This document shows positions 1 to 6,839 of a stretch of 64,000 nt of DNA, one piece after another; the stretch's first letter is position 1; every line of letters begins with the position of its first letter. This DNA comes from CFX5 sp023384495. GTDB taxonomy: Bacteria > Chloroflexota > Anaerolineae > Caldilineales > Caldilineaceae. A program made the position numbers and the translations under genes. A model generated the notes under the pieces. That model was not told the DNA's origin, searched no databases, and saw nothing but the letters and a program-made list of their open reading frames with translations. The stretch spans positions 62,001-126,000 of the forward strand of contig JASNZV010000012.1 in assembly GCA_048499455.1 (NCBI GenBank), in the 5' to 3' direction.

Positions 1-1788
1 CCCTTCACCAATGAGCAAATCAGTGACTTCTGTTCTGCCTGGTATGATGCCCAAGTGCTTCAGGCCCGCTTTGAACAGGCGGAGGCAGGGAGACGGGCAG
101 CAGACCTGCGTCGCGCCGCCCTGGCCGAGAATCTGGCCGAAATGGCCGCCAACCCCATGCTGTTGACCACCATGGCGATTGTGCATCAAAAAGAGATTGG
201 GCTGCCCGACCAGCGGGTCAAGCTCTATTCGCTGGCCGTGGAGGTGCTGATGGAGCGCTGGCAAAGCCACCGTGGGTTGGCCTTGCCGGCAGCCCTGGCC
301 GAACTGCTGACCGACACCCGCCGGCTGCGCAAAGTGTTGGAGCGGTTAGCCTATGAGGCGCAGAGCCAGCGCGGTCAGCAAGAGCCGGATTTACCACGCA
401 GCCGACTGTTGACCCTGTTAGAGGAGGCAGAGTATCTGGCTGACGTGGCCGTGGCGCGAGACTTTCTCGACTATGTGGATCATCGGGCCGGGCTATTGGT
501 GGGCCGGGGCGGCGCAGGTACTGCCGGCCACCCCCAGCATTATGCTTTTCCCCACCGTACGTTTCAGGAATATCTGGCCGGTTGCCATCTGTTGCGCGGA
601 CGAAGCCGGAAACAGAACTTCCGGCAAAAAGCGGCTGAGCAGGATGCGTGGACGCCGGCGGCTCGTTTGGGGGCCGAAGAGTTGTTTTACAACAACCCCC
701 AGAGTGGAGAGACCGATCTGTTAGATCTGGTCTATGCCCTGTGCCCGGCGGCTGAACCGCAGAGTGAGCGGGATTGGCGAGCGCTGGTCTGGTCGGCGGC
801 CATGGCGGCGGATCTGCTGGGGCGAACGCGGATTGAGCGGGATCGGGAAGAACCCGATGGGGGAGAAGCTTATCTGGATCGGTTGGTCCCGCGACTGGTG
901 AGGCTGGCGACTGAGGAGCGATTGCTGCCCGTGGAGCGAGCGGATGGGGGCCGGGCCTTGGGTAAACTGGGCGACCCGCGGCCCGGCGTGGGCGTGTTGG
1001 TGCGCAACGGCGTCAGGCTGCCGGACATCGACTGGGTCCCCATCGAGGCAGGACCCTTTGTGATGGGCAGCGATAAGCAAAAAGATCCACGAGCATTCCA
1101 GGATGAGTTTCCCCAGTTTACCTGCACCTTGATCACCCAACCCTATCGCATGGGCCGCTACCCTATCACCGTGGCCCAGTACGCCTGCTTTGTGGATGGA
1201 GGGGGCTATCGAGAACGCGACTTCTGGACGGACGCTGGTTGGGATTGGGTTCAGCGTGAAGGTATTGAGGGGCCAGACGTTTATCGGGACATTTTCCAGA
1301 CGCCCAACCATCCGCAGGTGGGGGTGAGCTGGTATGAGGCCATGGCCTTCTGCCGCTGGCTGAGCGAGGCGTTAGGCCAGACGGTCACCCTGCCCAGCGA
1401 GGCGCAGTGGGAGCGGGCGGCCCGCTTTACCGATGGGCGCATCTATCCCTGGAATAGCGACTTTGCGCCGGAGCGGTGTAATATGGGGAAAACTGGCATT
1501 CAGGCCACGTCGGCGGTGGGTCTGTTCCCCAGCGGCGTCTCACAGGAGGGCGTGCTGGACATGAGCGGCAATGTGTGGGAGTGGTGCCGTACAAAGTGGC
1601 GGGGTGACTACAAGGGGTATGAGGCAAACGCAGACGACGACCCGGCGGGCGACGCCCATCGTGTGGTGCGCGGGGGGTCGTGGTACCTCTACGCCGGTTA
1701 CGACGTGCGCTGTGCGGTCCGCTACGGGAGCGACTCGAACTTCCGGGACGACTTCATCGGTTTTCGGGTTATGTCCCCCGGCCTCTGA
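1..1788 (+). CDS. NACHT NTPase-FGE-sulfatase fusion, DGR target 1 (5' partial)
   Basis: The frame is open from base 1, so the N-terminus with the P-loop lies outside the window; 595 residues are visible. The first ~110 residues match the helical part that follows a NACHT ATPase core (NPMLLTTMAIVH, LPDQRVKLY). A helical stretch follows, and from about nt 1018 there is a complete FGE-sulfatase/C-type-lectin-like domain (GPFVMGS, TVAQYACFV, LPSEAQWERAAR, SGNVWEW, RGGSW, GFRVMS). The last ~40 residues are variable repeat VR1, which is diversified from the template repeat at 6457. In this architecture the FGE fold displays variable residues for ligand binding while the NACHT module would signal or oligomerise; that role is inferred. 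It resembles the protein encoded at 24587-27511. The RT gene follows 155 bp downstream on the same strand. Confidence 0.88.
   Translation, partial: PFTNEQISDFCSAWYDAQVLQARFEQAEAGRRAADLRRAALAENLAEMAANPMLLTTMAIVHQKEIGLPDQRVKLYSLAVEVLMERWQSHRGLALPAALAELLTDTRRLRKVLERLAYEAQSQRGQQEPDLPRSRLLTLLEEAEYLADVAVARDFLDYVDHRAGLLVGRGGAGTAGHPQHYAFPHRTFQEYLAGCHLLRGRSRKQNFRQKAAEQDAWTPAARLGAEELFYNNPQSGETDLLDLVYALCPAAEPQSERDWRALVWSAAMAADLLGRTRIERDREEPDGGEAYLDRLVPRLVRLATEERLLPVERADGGRALGKLGDPRPGVGVLVRNGVRLPDIDWVPIEAGPFVMGSDKQKDPRAFQDEFPQFTCTLITQPYRMGRYPITVAQYACFVDGGGYRERDFWTDAGWDWVQREGIEGPDVYRDIFQTPNHPQVGVSWYEAMAFCRWLSEALGQTVTLPSEAQWERAARFTDGRIYPWNSDFAPERCNMGKTGIQATSAVGLFPSGVSQEGVLDMSGNVWEWCRTKWRGDYKGYEANADDDPAGDAHRVVRGGSWYLYAGYDVRCAVRYGSDSNFRDDFIGFRVMSPGL
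1659..1777 (+). repeat. DGR variable repeat VR1
   Basis: This is the 3' end of target 1. Aligned to the template repeat (6457-6572), it differs at 16 of the template's 29 adenines and at no other template base. One extra codon (GCC) is present after the third variable codon, making it 119 nt against 116. Typical changes are AAC to TAC, CTC, TTC, GAC or AGC, GAT to GGT and AGG to GGG. Adenine-only substitution is the defining trace of mutagenic retrohoming. Confidence 0.93.
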
Positions 1789-1923
1789 GTTCTTTGAACT
1801 CTGTAATCACTCTGATCTCTGATCAGGTAGTTTTGTTGCAGGCAGGATACTCGACGGCAGGCTGGGGGGGTCTGGGGGGCAAGCCCCCCAGCCATTTCCG
1901 CCGGAGGCGGATCGAGTTTGGGG
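1778..1923 (+). repeat. VR-downstream tail repeat, copy 1, with GC hairpin
   Basis: This region includes the stop codon of target 1 and matches 8374-8517 closely after VR2. It contains a perfect inverted repeat at 1872-1891 (8-bp stem CTGGGGGG/CCCCCCAG, 4-nt loop CAAG) with no U-tract, so it is not a normal terminator. In the BPP-1 DGR an 8-bp-stem, 4-nt-loop hairpin just after the VR promotes target recognition. I infer the same kind of role here, although the spacing is larger (about 95 nt). Confidence 0.75.
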
Positions 1924-1943
1924 CGAGGAAAGGAGCGGGGCCA

Positions 1944-2396
1944 ATGGTGGCGCAGGTAGAAGGCAGCTATGCGGATGTGTACAACTGGGAGAATCTCTAT
2001 GGGGCCTGGCGCAAGGCGGCCCGCGGCAAACGGGGCCGCGCCGCGGCGGCTGCCTTTGAATTTCACCTGGAAGAGAATCTCTTTCGCCTGCACGACGAGC
2101 TGGCCGAGGGAAGTTACCAGCCTGGCGCGTACACCCACTTCTATATCCACGAACCCAAAAAGCGGCTGATCTCGGCCGCGCCCTTTCGGGATCGAGTGGT
2201 GCATCACGCCCTGTGCAACGTGATCGAGCCGGCCTTTGAGCGCAGTTTTATCCATCACTCCTACGCCAACCGCGTGGGCAAGGGGACGCACCGGGCGCTC
2301 GATCAAGCCCAGCTTTGGGCGCGGCGTTACCGTTACGTTCTGCAATGCGATGTGGAGCAGTTCTTCGATTCGACATCTTGGTACTCCTCTGCATGA
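1944..2396 (+). pseudogene. DGR reverse transcriptase, N-terminal part (gene split by mobile element)
   Basis: The ATG at 1944 is preceded by AGGAG. The first 141 codons (to 2366) encode the fingers/palm start of a retron/DGR-type RT, with KKRLISAAPFRDRVVHHAL (motifs 1-2) and CDVEQFF, whose Asp136 is the first catalytic aspartate. At 2367 the sequence switches to the inserted element and ends after nine foreign codons at 2394-2396. The remaining RT, with the YVDD box, resumes at 5390. Joining 1944-2366 to 5390-6025 gives one 352-aa frame of usual DGR-RT size. As it stands the N-part lacks YxDD and cannot polymerise. Confidence 0.9.
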
Positions 2397-2503
2397 CGGA
2401 AGTGTTAGCAAATCGAGTGATTGCAGTTGTCAAATGGGCACAATTCCAGGTTGAAAAGGGCATGTCTTGGCTGAAAGGACAGTCAGTTCCATAGAACTAG
2501 TTG

Positions 2504-2839
2504 TTATGGGTGCTCTGGTTTGCGTAAGCAAGTGGCGAGTTGGTCAAGGCGCTCACGAGTCAGGAGGGCAGATGGCCCTACATAGACCTTACGCAGACTC
2601 TTGCCCTGCCGCCGATAGACCGACCAGTAGGCACCTCCCCGTTGTCGCCCTTCTTTGCGCACGGTCATGAAACCATCGATGTAACCGAGACGTCGATTGT
2701 GCATCCCATAGGAAAAACGAGTGGTAGTAGGCGCATCTAACCAGGTAAACCAAGCCGGCGTATCCATCACGATGCTGGGACTATTGTTTTCGGGTTCAAT
2801 GAGCACGGCGTCACGAACTACAGGGATGTTTTTCGCCAT
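2504..2839 (-). CDS. Small protein like the N-terminal domain of Chloroflexi LuxR/MalT-type regulators
   Basis: The product has 111 aa. The ATG at 2839 has GAGGG five bases upstream; the GTG at 2851 is an alternative start. The sequence (DTPAWFTWLDAPTTTRFSY, GGAYWSVYRRQGKSLRKVY, TRERLDQLA) resembles, from memory, the short N-terminal module of Ktedonobacter-type LuxR regulators, here without NB-ARC or HTH domains. It is basic and may bind nucleic acid. It lies 58 bp downstream of the recombinase gene on the same strand and is probably cotranscribed. It may be element cargo or the truncated start of a longer regulator. Confidence 0.55.
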   Translation of the reverse strand: MAKNIPVVRDAVLIEPENNSPSIVMDTPAWFTWLDAPTTTRFSYGMHNRRLGYIDGFMTVRKEGRQRGGAYWSVYRRQGKSLRKVYVGPSALLTRERLDQLATCLRKPEHP

Positions 2840-2897
2840 AGTTGCCCTCACATGGGTTCAAAAGTTACCCAACAGCACCGTTCGTGCATCCTTTGCA

Positions 2898-5000
2898 TCA
2901 ATCCGCCTGGCCTGAGCACGAGCCATTGATTGCTGATTCCCGATCAGGTGCGGCCATGAAATCGACCAAGTGGGTTTGGCCGCTGCGCAGGCGCCGCAGT
3001 TGTTCCAACGTATGCGGGCTATCAGCGAAAAGATAGAGACCGGTTTGTTCATCTTTGGCGATCAGAATATGGCCCGCATCGATCTGATGATAGAGCCAAG
3101 CGGGAGGTGTCTCCAAGGCTTGGGCAACTTGCGGCAAGGTCAAGTAACCAGCGACGGTACGTGGATGCGACTGGCTGCGTTTTTGAAACAGGCGGTGTTT
3201 CAGGCGCACAGTGCGGACAGTGCTGGACAAGACGCGCTGCTGAACCATAGGCGAATGATGCCCCAGCTTGGTTAACTGTTCGGCGATCTCTGCATCCGAC
3301 TTACCCTGACGAGTCCATTCCAGGATGAGCGTCTCCATCTCTTGTGCTGTCGACAGGTCGGCAAAGGAACCAACGGGCACGGGGACGTCCAGAACGGTGG
3401 TCTCGCCGCCTCGCCAAACAATCCGGGTGTGAACAGAATCTCGTGCGCTGCGCTGAACGACAACTTTATCAATGAGACAGCGAAGGAGGGCTTTCTTTTG
3501 TTGGCGGGACAACACGTCTTGTTGCCAGATTGCGGGCAGCTTCTGCCCCACCTTCAGAAACGCTTCTTTGAGTTCTGCTGATAGACAAAGCGGCTGTGAA
3601 TATTCTTGTTGTGCCTGCGCATGTGCTTCTTCTGCTTGACGCAGCGCCTGCAAACTCGACTCCCAGCGCCGTTCCAGCTCGGCGGCGACCAAACGGTTGT
3701 CGGGGTCGACCTGATTATATTGGCGTTCTGCCAGGGCCGCCTGATAGCGCAGCCGTTCAACCTGCTGCTGCTGGGCATGATGGAGTCGGCTGGCCTCTTC
3801 CTGGTGGTCTGAGATTACCTGTTCGTAGGCGTCGAGTTCAATCGCTGAAAACGCTTGGAAAAAGGCGTCAACGACGGCGGCATCGATCGGATCGCCGGGA
3901 ATCGTCTGACAAACTGGCACTCGATATTGTTGACGGAGATAATTGCAGATGTAGCGAGTGCCGGTCTTATATTGGACGACCAGTTTATGACCACACTCGC
4001 CACAATAGACCATCCCATGCAGGAGCGCCGAGCCGGGCCTCGGCACGCCGCGAGATTTGTTACGGTCATATTCAGCGTAGTTATCTTGCAGCATGGCTTG
4101 AATCTGTTCAAAGGTCTGCCAAGAGATATAGGCAGGGTACTTGTCCTGGATGCAGATACGCCACTCATCTTTCGCCAAACGCTTCTGGGTCGTCTTGCCA
4201 GATGCAGCTCGGGTCGTTCTGGTCCGTCCGTAGACAAAGGCCCCGGCATAAGCCGGATTCTTCAATATCGCGAGAATAGCAGCAATCCTGGGTTTTTGCC
4301 AAACCAAATCACCGAATCGATCACGCCGCGGAATCAGCAGACTGTGTTCGTTAAAATAGATGAGCACTTGACTGGCAGCCTTGCGGCGCAGAAAGGTATG
4401 GAAAACGAGGTCAAGGCGTTGTTGCACTTCTTGATTGGGTTCCTTGATGACTTGGCCGATAGCATCACGGACAAGACCGACGGGGAGGGGCAGGGCTAGT
4501 TCTCCGCGCTGCGCTTTGTTCAGCAGTCCTGCCGTCATGCGAGCCCGGATGGTATGCAGTTCCAGTTCTGAAAGTTGGCCTTTTAGACCCAGTAATAAAC
4601 GTCCATTGGGCGACGATGGATCGTAGACGCCATCGCCATCGGCGATTAAACAGTGCCGGTAGCCGCACACATCCAGCAGTGGATACCAGTCGGAGCAATT
4701 GCGCGAGAGTCGAGTCACATCGGAGGAAAGAATGATGCCGACTTGTCCCAAGGTGACCTTGGCCACCAGTGCTTGGAAGCCTTCCCGATGTTGGGACGAC
4801 GTGCCGGTGAGACCCAGGTCCGTATCAATCACTTCGATCTCATCTTCCCGCCAACCTAACGCTACGGCCCGCTGGGTCAGTGCATATTGGAGGCGCAGGC
4901 TCTCCTGGTTGGTCAGCGCCTGTTGCGGGGTCGATTGTCGAATGTAAATCACGGCCTTGCGTGTCAGATGGCTGGTTGTGATGAGCTCTGATCTGAGCAT
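2898..5000 (-). CDS. Large serine recombinase
   Basis: This 700-aa protein catalyses site-specific DNA integration/excision. The resolvase-type catalytic domain is at ~14-160, with the nucleophile Ser23 in YIRQSTPQQ and VTRLSRN further on. The recombinase domain follows (~190-290, LKNPAYAGAFVYGR), then a zinc ribbon (CGECGHKL ... CNY ... VCQ), a coiled coil (~410-490, beta-barrel/coiled-coil region) and a C-terminal HTH-like stretch (LTLPQVAQALETPPAWLYHQ). The start at 5000 is supported by AGGAGG six bases upstream. It overlaps the upstream small ORF. The protein looks intact, so the element could still be mobile; directional excision normally also needs a recombination-directionality factor, and a small neighbouring protein could serve. 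Confidence 0.92.
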   Translation of the reverse strand: MLRSELITTSHLTRKAVIYIRQSTPQQALTNQESLRLQYALTQRAVALGWREDEIEVIDTDLGLTGTSSQHREGFQALVAKVTLGQVGIILSSDVTRLSRNCSDWYPLLDVCGYRHCLIADGDGVYDPSSPNGRLLLGLKGQLSELELHTIRARMTAGLLNKAQRGELALPLPVGLVRDAIGQVIKEPNQEVQQRLDLVFHTFLRRKAASQVLIYFNEHSLLIPRRDRFGDLVWQKPRIAAILAILKNPAYAGAFVYGRTRTTRAASGKTTQKRLAKDEWRICIQDKYPAYISWQTFEQIQAMLQDNYAEYDRNKSRGVPRPGSALLHGMVYCGECGHKLVVQYKTGTRYICNYLRQQYRVPVCQTIPGDPIDAAVVDAFFQAFSAIELDAYEQVISDHQEEASRLHHAQQQQVERLRYQAALAERQYNQVDPDNRLVAAELERRWESSLQALRQAEEAHAQAQQEYSQPLCLSAELKEAFLKVGQKLPAIWQQDVLSRQQKKALLRCLIDKVVVQRSARDSVHTRIVWRGGETTVLDVPVPVGSFADLSTAQEMETLILEWTRQGKSDAEIAEQLTKLGHHSPMVQQRVLSSTVRTVRLKHRLFQKRSQSHPRTVAGYLTLPQVAQALETPPAWLYHQIDAGHILIAKDEQTGLYLFADSPHTLEQLRRLRSGQTHLVDFMAAPDRESAINGSCSGQAD

Positions 5001-5097
5001 GGATGGCCTCCTGTAGAATCGTCACAATCTCTTGTCGGATGATGGTTTGTTGATCTGGAGACATCCGTCTCCAGACCTGATTGGGGTGAACTGACAT
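4840..5097 (-). CDS. Small helical ORF upstream of recombinase
   Basis: The ATG at 5097 has GAGGA upstream; 85 codons, overlapping the recombinase start by 161 bp. The first ~45 residues (QVWRRMSPDQQTIIRQEIV...) look like a real amphipathic helical protein, while the Pro-rich end is in the overlap and may be meaningless. A short ORF of this kind regularly precedes recombinase genes in similar elements, as I recall. It is a candidate partner or directionality factor; no function is known. Confidence 0.5.
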   Translation of the reverse strand: MSVHPNQVWRRMSPDQQTIIRQEIVTILQEAIHAQIRAHHNQPSDTQGRDLHSTIDPATGADQPGEPAPPICTDPAGRSVRLAGR

Positions 5098-5339
5098 AAT
5101 TCCTCACAGTGCTCAGCCAGGGTGATGATGTCGCTAATTGAGGCAAAAGTGAGTTTGCAAGCGCGAGCTGGCTGAGTAAATGCGAGATTAGTGGCAGAGA
5201 GTGGAATGCGCAAGGCCATCACCCCACGATAGTTGACCAGGATATTTTCACTGCGTAGGGGCATTTCTTCGCTCGAAAGCAAGCGGAAACAACGACCATA
5301 CAGGGGATGCGTCGGGTCTACCACTTCTATTTCGGCCAC
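5022..5339 (-). CDS. DUF5372-like small protein at the right end of the element
   Basis: The frame is open across the element border, so the start is chosen inside the element: GTG at 5339, or GTG at 5324. The product is ~105 aa. VDPTHPLYGRCFRL and ENILVNYRGVMALRIPLSATN resemble the DUF5372 family that sits beside serine recombinases and transposases. This is recalled, not searched. The C-terminus overlaps the next small ORF by 76 bp. Function unknown. Confidence 0.5.
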   Translation of the reverse strand: MAEIEVVDPTHPLYGRCFRLLSSEEMPLRSENILVNYRGVMALRIPLSATNLAFTQPARACKLTFASISDIITLAEHCEELCQFTPIRSGDGCLQINKPSSDKRL

Positions 5340-5386
5340 CGTGTCATCAACTGGGTTCTTGAAGGGGGTATTCAGTTGTGGTCTCG

Positions 5387-6025
5387 TTCCCGGCCATCGA
5401 CCACGCCGTCCTGCAAGCGATCCTCGACCGGCGCATCCAGGACGGGCGCATACGCCGGCTGATCGCCACCATCCTGCACAGCGGCGAGGGCGTGCTCGCC
5501 GACAGCTACGAGATGGCCTATTTTCCCGGCGACGACCTCTTTGCGGCGTTGCGGCCACGCGGGCTGCCCATCGGCAACCTGACCAGCCAGTTCTGGGCCA
5601 ATTGCTACATGAGTGGCTTTGATCACTTTGTCAACCGCACCCTGGGCTGCACCGCGTATTTGCGTTACGTCGATGATTTCGCGCTCTTTGCCGACGACAA
5701 GGCCACGTTGTGGCGTTGGCGAGACGCCATCATGGGGCGGCTGGCCGGGCTGCGCTTGACGTTGCACGAGGCCAAAGCTCAGGTGCGCCCTACCGGCGAG
5801 GGCATTCGATTTTTGGGCTTTGTGCTCTATCCGGATCATCGGCGGCTGTTGCGGCGTAAGGGCATCCACTACCGGCGCCGGCTGAGGGGTCTGTTGCAGG
5901 GGTACCGGGGAAGCCCCAGCCGGCGGGCGGCGATTGGGGCGTCGGTGCAGGGTTGGATCAACCATGTGCGCTATGCCAACACGTGGGGGCTGCGCCGCGC
6001 ACTGCTCAAGGAGGTGACGCTATGA
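5387..6025 (+). pseudogene. DGR reverse transcriptase, C-terminal part with YVDD
   Basis: This continues the RT begun at 1944: PAIDHAVLQAIL completes the motif cut after FF, LPIGNLTSQFW is the DGR/retron-type motif 4, and YVDDFALF (codons at 5666-5677) holds the two remaining catalytic aspartates. VRPTGEGIRFLGF and a basic thumb follow. A GTG at 5378 could give an isolated fragment, but that fragment lacks the first Asp. The stop overlaps the avd-like start (ATGA at 6022-6025), showing translational coupling. The C-part has no frameshift or internal stop, so the split is recent or the gene is restored at times. Confidence 0.9.
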
Positions 6026-6393
6026 GCGACAGCCACCGCGAGATGCCCATCTTTACGCGCGCGTTTGACTTTCTGGCCTGGCTGACGCCGATGACACAAC
6101 ACTTCCCCAGGCTGCACCGGCATACGATCACGAGACGGCTGGTCGAGGCTGCGCTGGATCTGCAGGAAGCGCTGCTCATAGCCAACAATCAGCGCGATGG
6201 GGATCGCTTGGCCTGGCTGGACCGGGCGGACGCGCATCTGGCGCAGGTGCGCATTTATCTCCGGCTGGCGCACCGGCTGCACTGGCTCAACATGGGGCAG
6301 TATCAGCATGGGGCAGGCATGGTGAGCGAGATCGGCAAGCTGCTGGGCGGATGGCGCAAGACGACGCAGAGCGCCGTCCAGCGGCAAAACTAG
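6022..6393 (+). CDS. avd: Avd-like DGR accessory variability determinant
   Basis: The product has 123 aa, with the ATG at 6022 overlapping the RT stop. It is all-helical (FDFLAWLTPMTQHFPR, LVEAALDLQEALLIAN, DAHLAQVRIYLRLAHRL, QYQHGAGMVSEIGKLLGGW), matching the four-helix Avd/23S-rRNA-intervening-protein fold. Avd forms a basic pentamer that binds the RT and template RNA and is needed for cDNA priming and mutagenic homing. Position between RT and TR supports the call. It appears intact. Confidence 0.86.
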   Translation: MSDSHREMPIFTRAFDFLAWLTPMTQHFPRLHRHTITRRLVEAALDLQEALLIANNQRDGDRLAWLDRADAHLAQVRIYLRLAHRLHWLNMGQYQHGAGMVSEIGKLLGGWRKTTQSAVQRQN

Positions 6394-6456
6394 CATGGCG
6401 ACAACCGCTCTTGGGCCATCAGCCTGAGCACGGTGTTGCGGGTAGCGGCTGAAGAC

Positions 6457-6572
6457 TCGTGTGGTGCGCGGGGGGTCGTGGAACAACAACGATAACAACG
6501 TGCGCTGTGCGGTCCGCAACAGGAACAACTCGAACAACCGGAACGACAACATCGGTTTTCGGGTTATGTCCC
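6457..6572 (+). repeat. DGR template repeat (TR)
   Basis: This 116-nt stretch matches VR1 and VR2 except at adenines. It starts in the shared sequence TCGTGTGGTGCGCGG and ends at GGGTTATGTCCC. Read in the VR frame it holds twelve AAC codons, the classic DGR choice: adenine mutagenesis of AAC yields many residues but never a stop. It has 29 adenines, concentrated in 6482-6551. The flanking bases after 6572 diverge from the VRs, as expected where a TR lacks the homing-initiation sequence. It lies 63 bp after avd and is presumably transcribed with it. Confidence 0.95.
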
Positions 6573-6839
6573 ACGGCTTCACCCCTGCGCTGATGGCGGC
6601 GCCATCCAGGGTGGGGGCATTCACCAGCATCCCGGCGCGGTTACGGCTTCGCCGGCGCGGTGCAGAGGCCGGTGCAGCCGTTTCCTGGCCGAGCCTGGGG
6701 TCGGCAATGAGCCGGCCCGGGCCGGGCATATATCAAGCGGGTCTGCGCCCTGACCGTTCCCGGCTGCCGGCCGGTCTGGCGCAGACCCAAGCTGTAGGGC
6801 GGAACCGCGGTGTGTAGATGATTTGACGGAGACCCAACC
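6573..6839 (+). ncRNA. Structured region downstream of TR, candidate DGR spacer RNA
   Basis: This 267-bp non-coding stretch between TR and target 2 contains a short hairpin just after the TR (6592-6606, GATGGC/GCCATC) and an 11-bp perfect inverted repeat (6739-6749 with 6778-6788). In BPP-1 a structured spacer directly 3' of the TR binds RT-Avd and primes cDNA synthesis. The position fits that role, but no sequence similarity is claimed. It also carries the leader and ribosome site of target 2. Confidence 0.45.

Larger units (their letters stand above)
2367..5389. mobile_element. Large-serine-recombinase element inserted in the DGR RT gene
   Basis: The borders follow from RT homology. TTC occurs at 2364-2366 (left) and at 5387-5389 (right), and deleting one copy plus the 3023 bp between restores CAG TTC TTC CCG GCC in frame. 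No terminal inverted repeats or target duplication beyond these few bases are visible, as expected for serine-recombinase insertion with a 2-bp core. It carries four minus-strand ORFs: a small DUF5372-like ORF, a small helical ORF, a 700-aa recombinase and a 111-aa protein. The exact crossover (TT or TC) cannot be told from one copy. Confidence 0.82.

Noticed and set aside
1872..1891. GC hairpin after VR1 as a rho-independent terminator
   Set aside because: No T-run follows on either strand, and the RT gene starts 53 bp later on the same strand; conservation behind both VRs fits a DGR role better.
6461..6817. Open frame over the template repeat as a protein-coding gene
   Set aside because: It begins inside the TR, has no ribosome site and reads into unrelated structured DNA; the asparagine-rich peptide is simply the TR in its VR frame.
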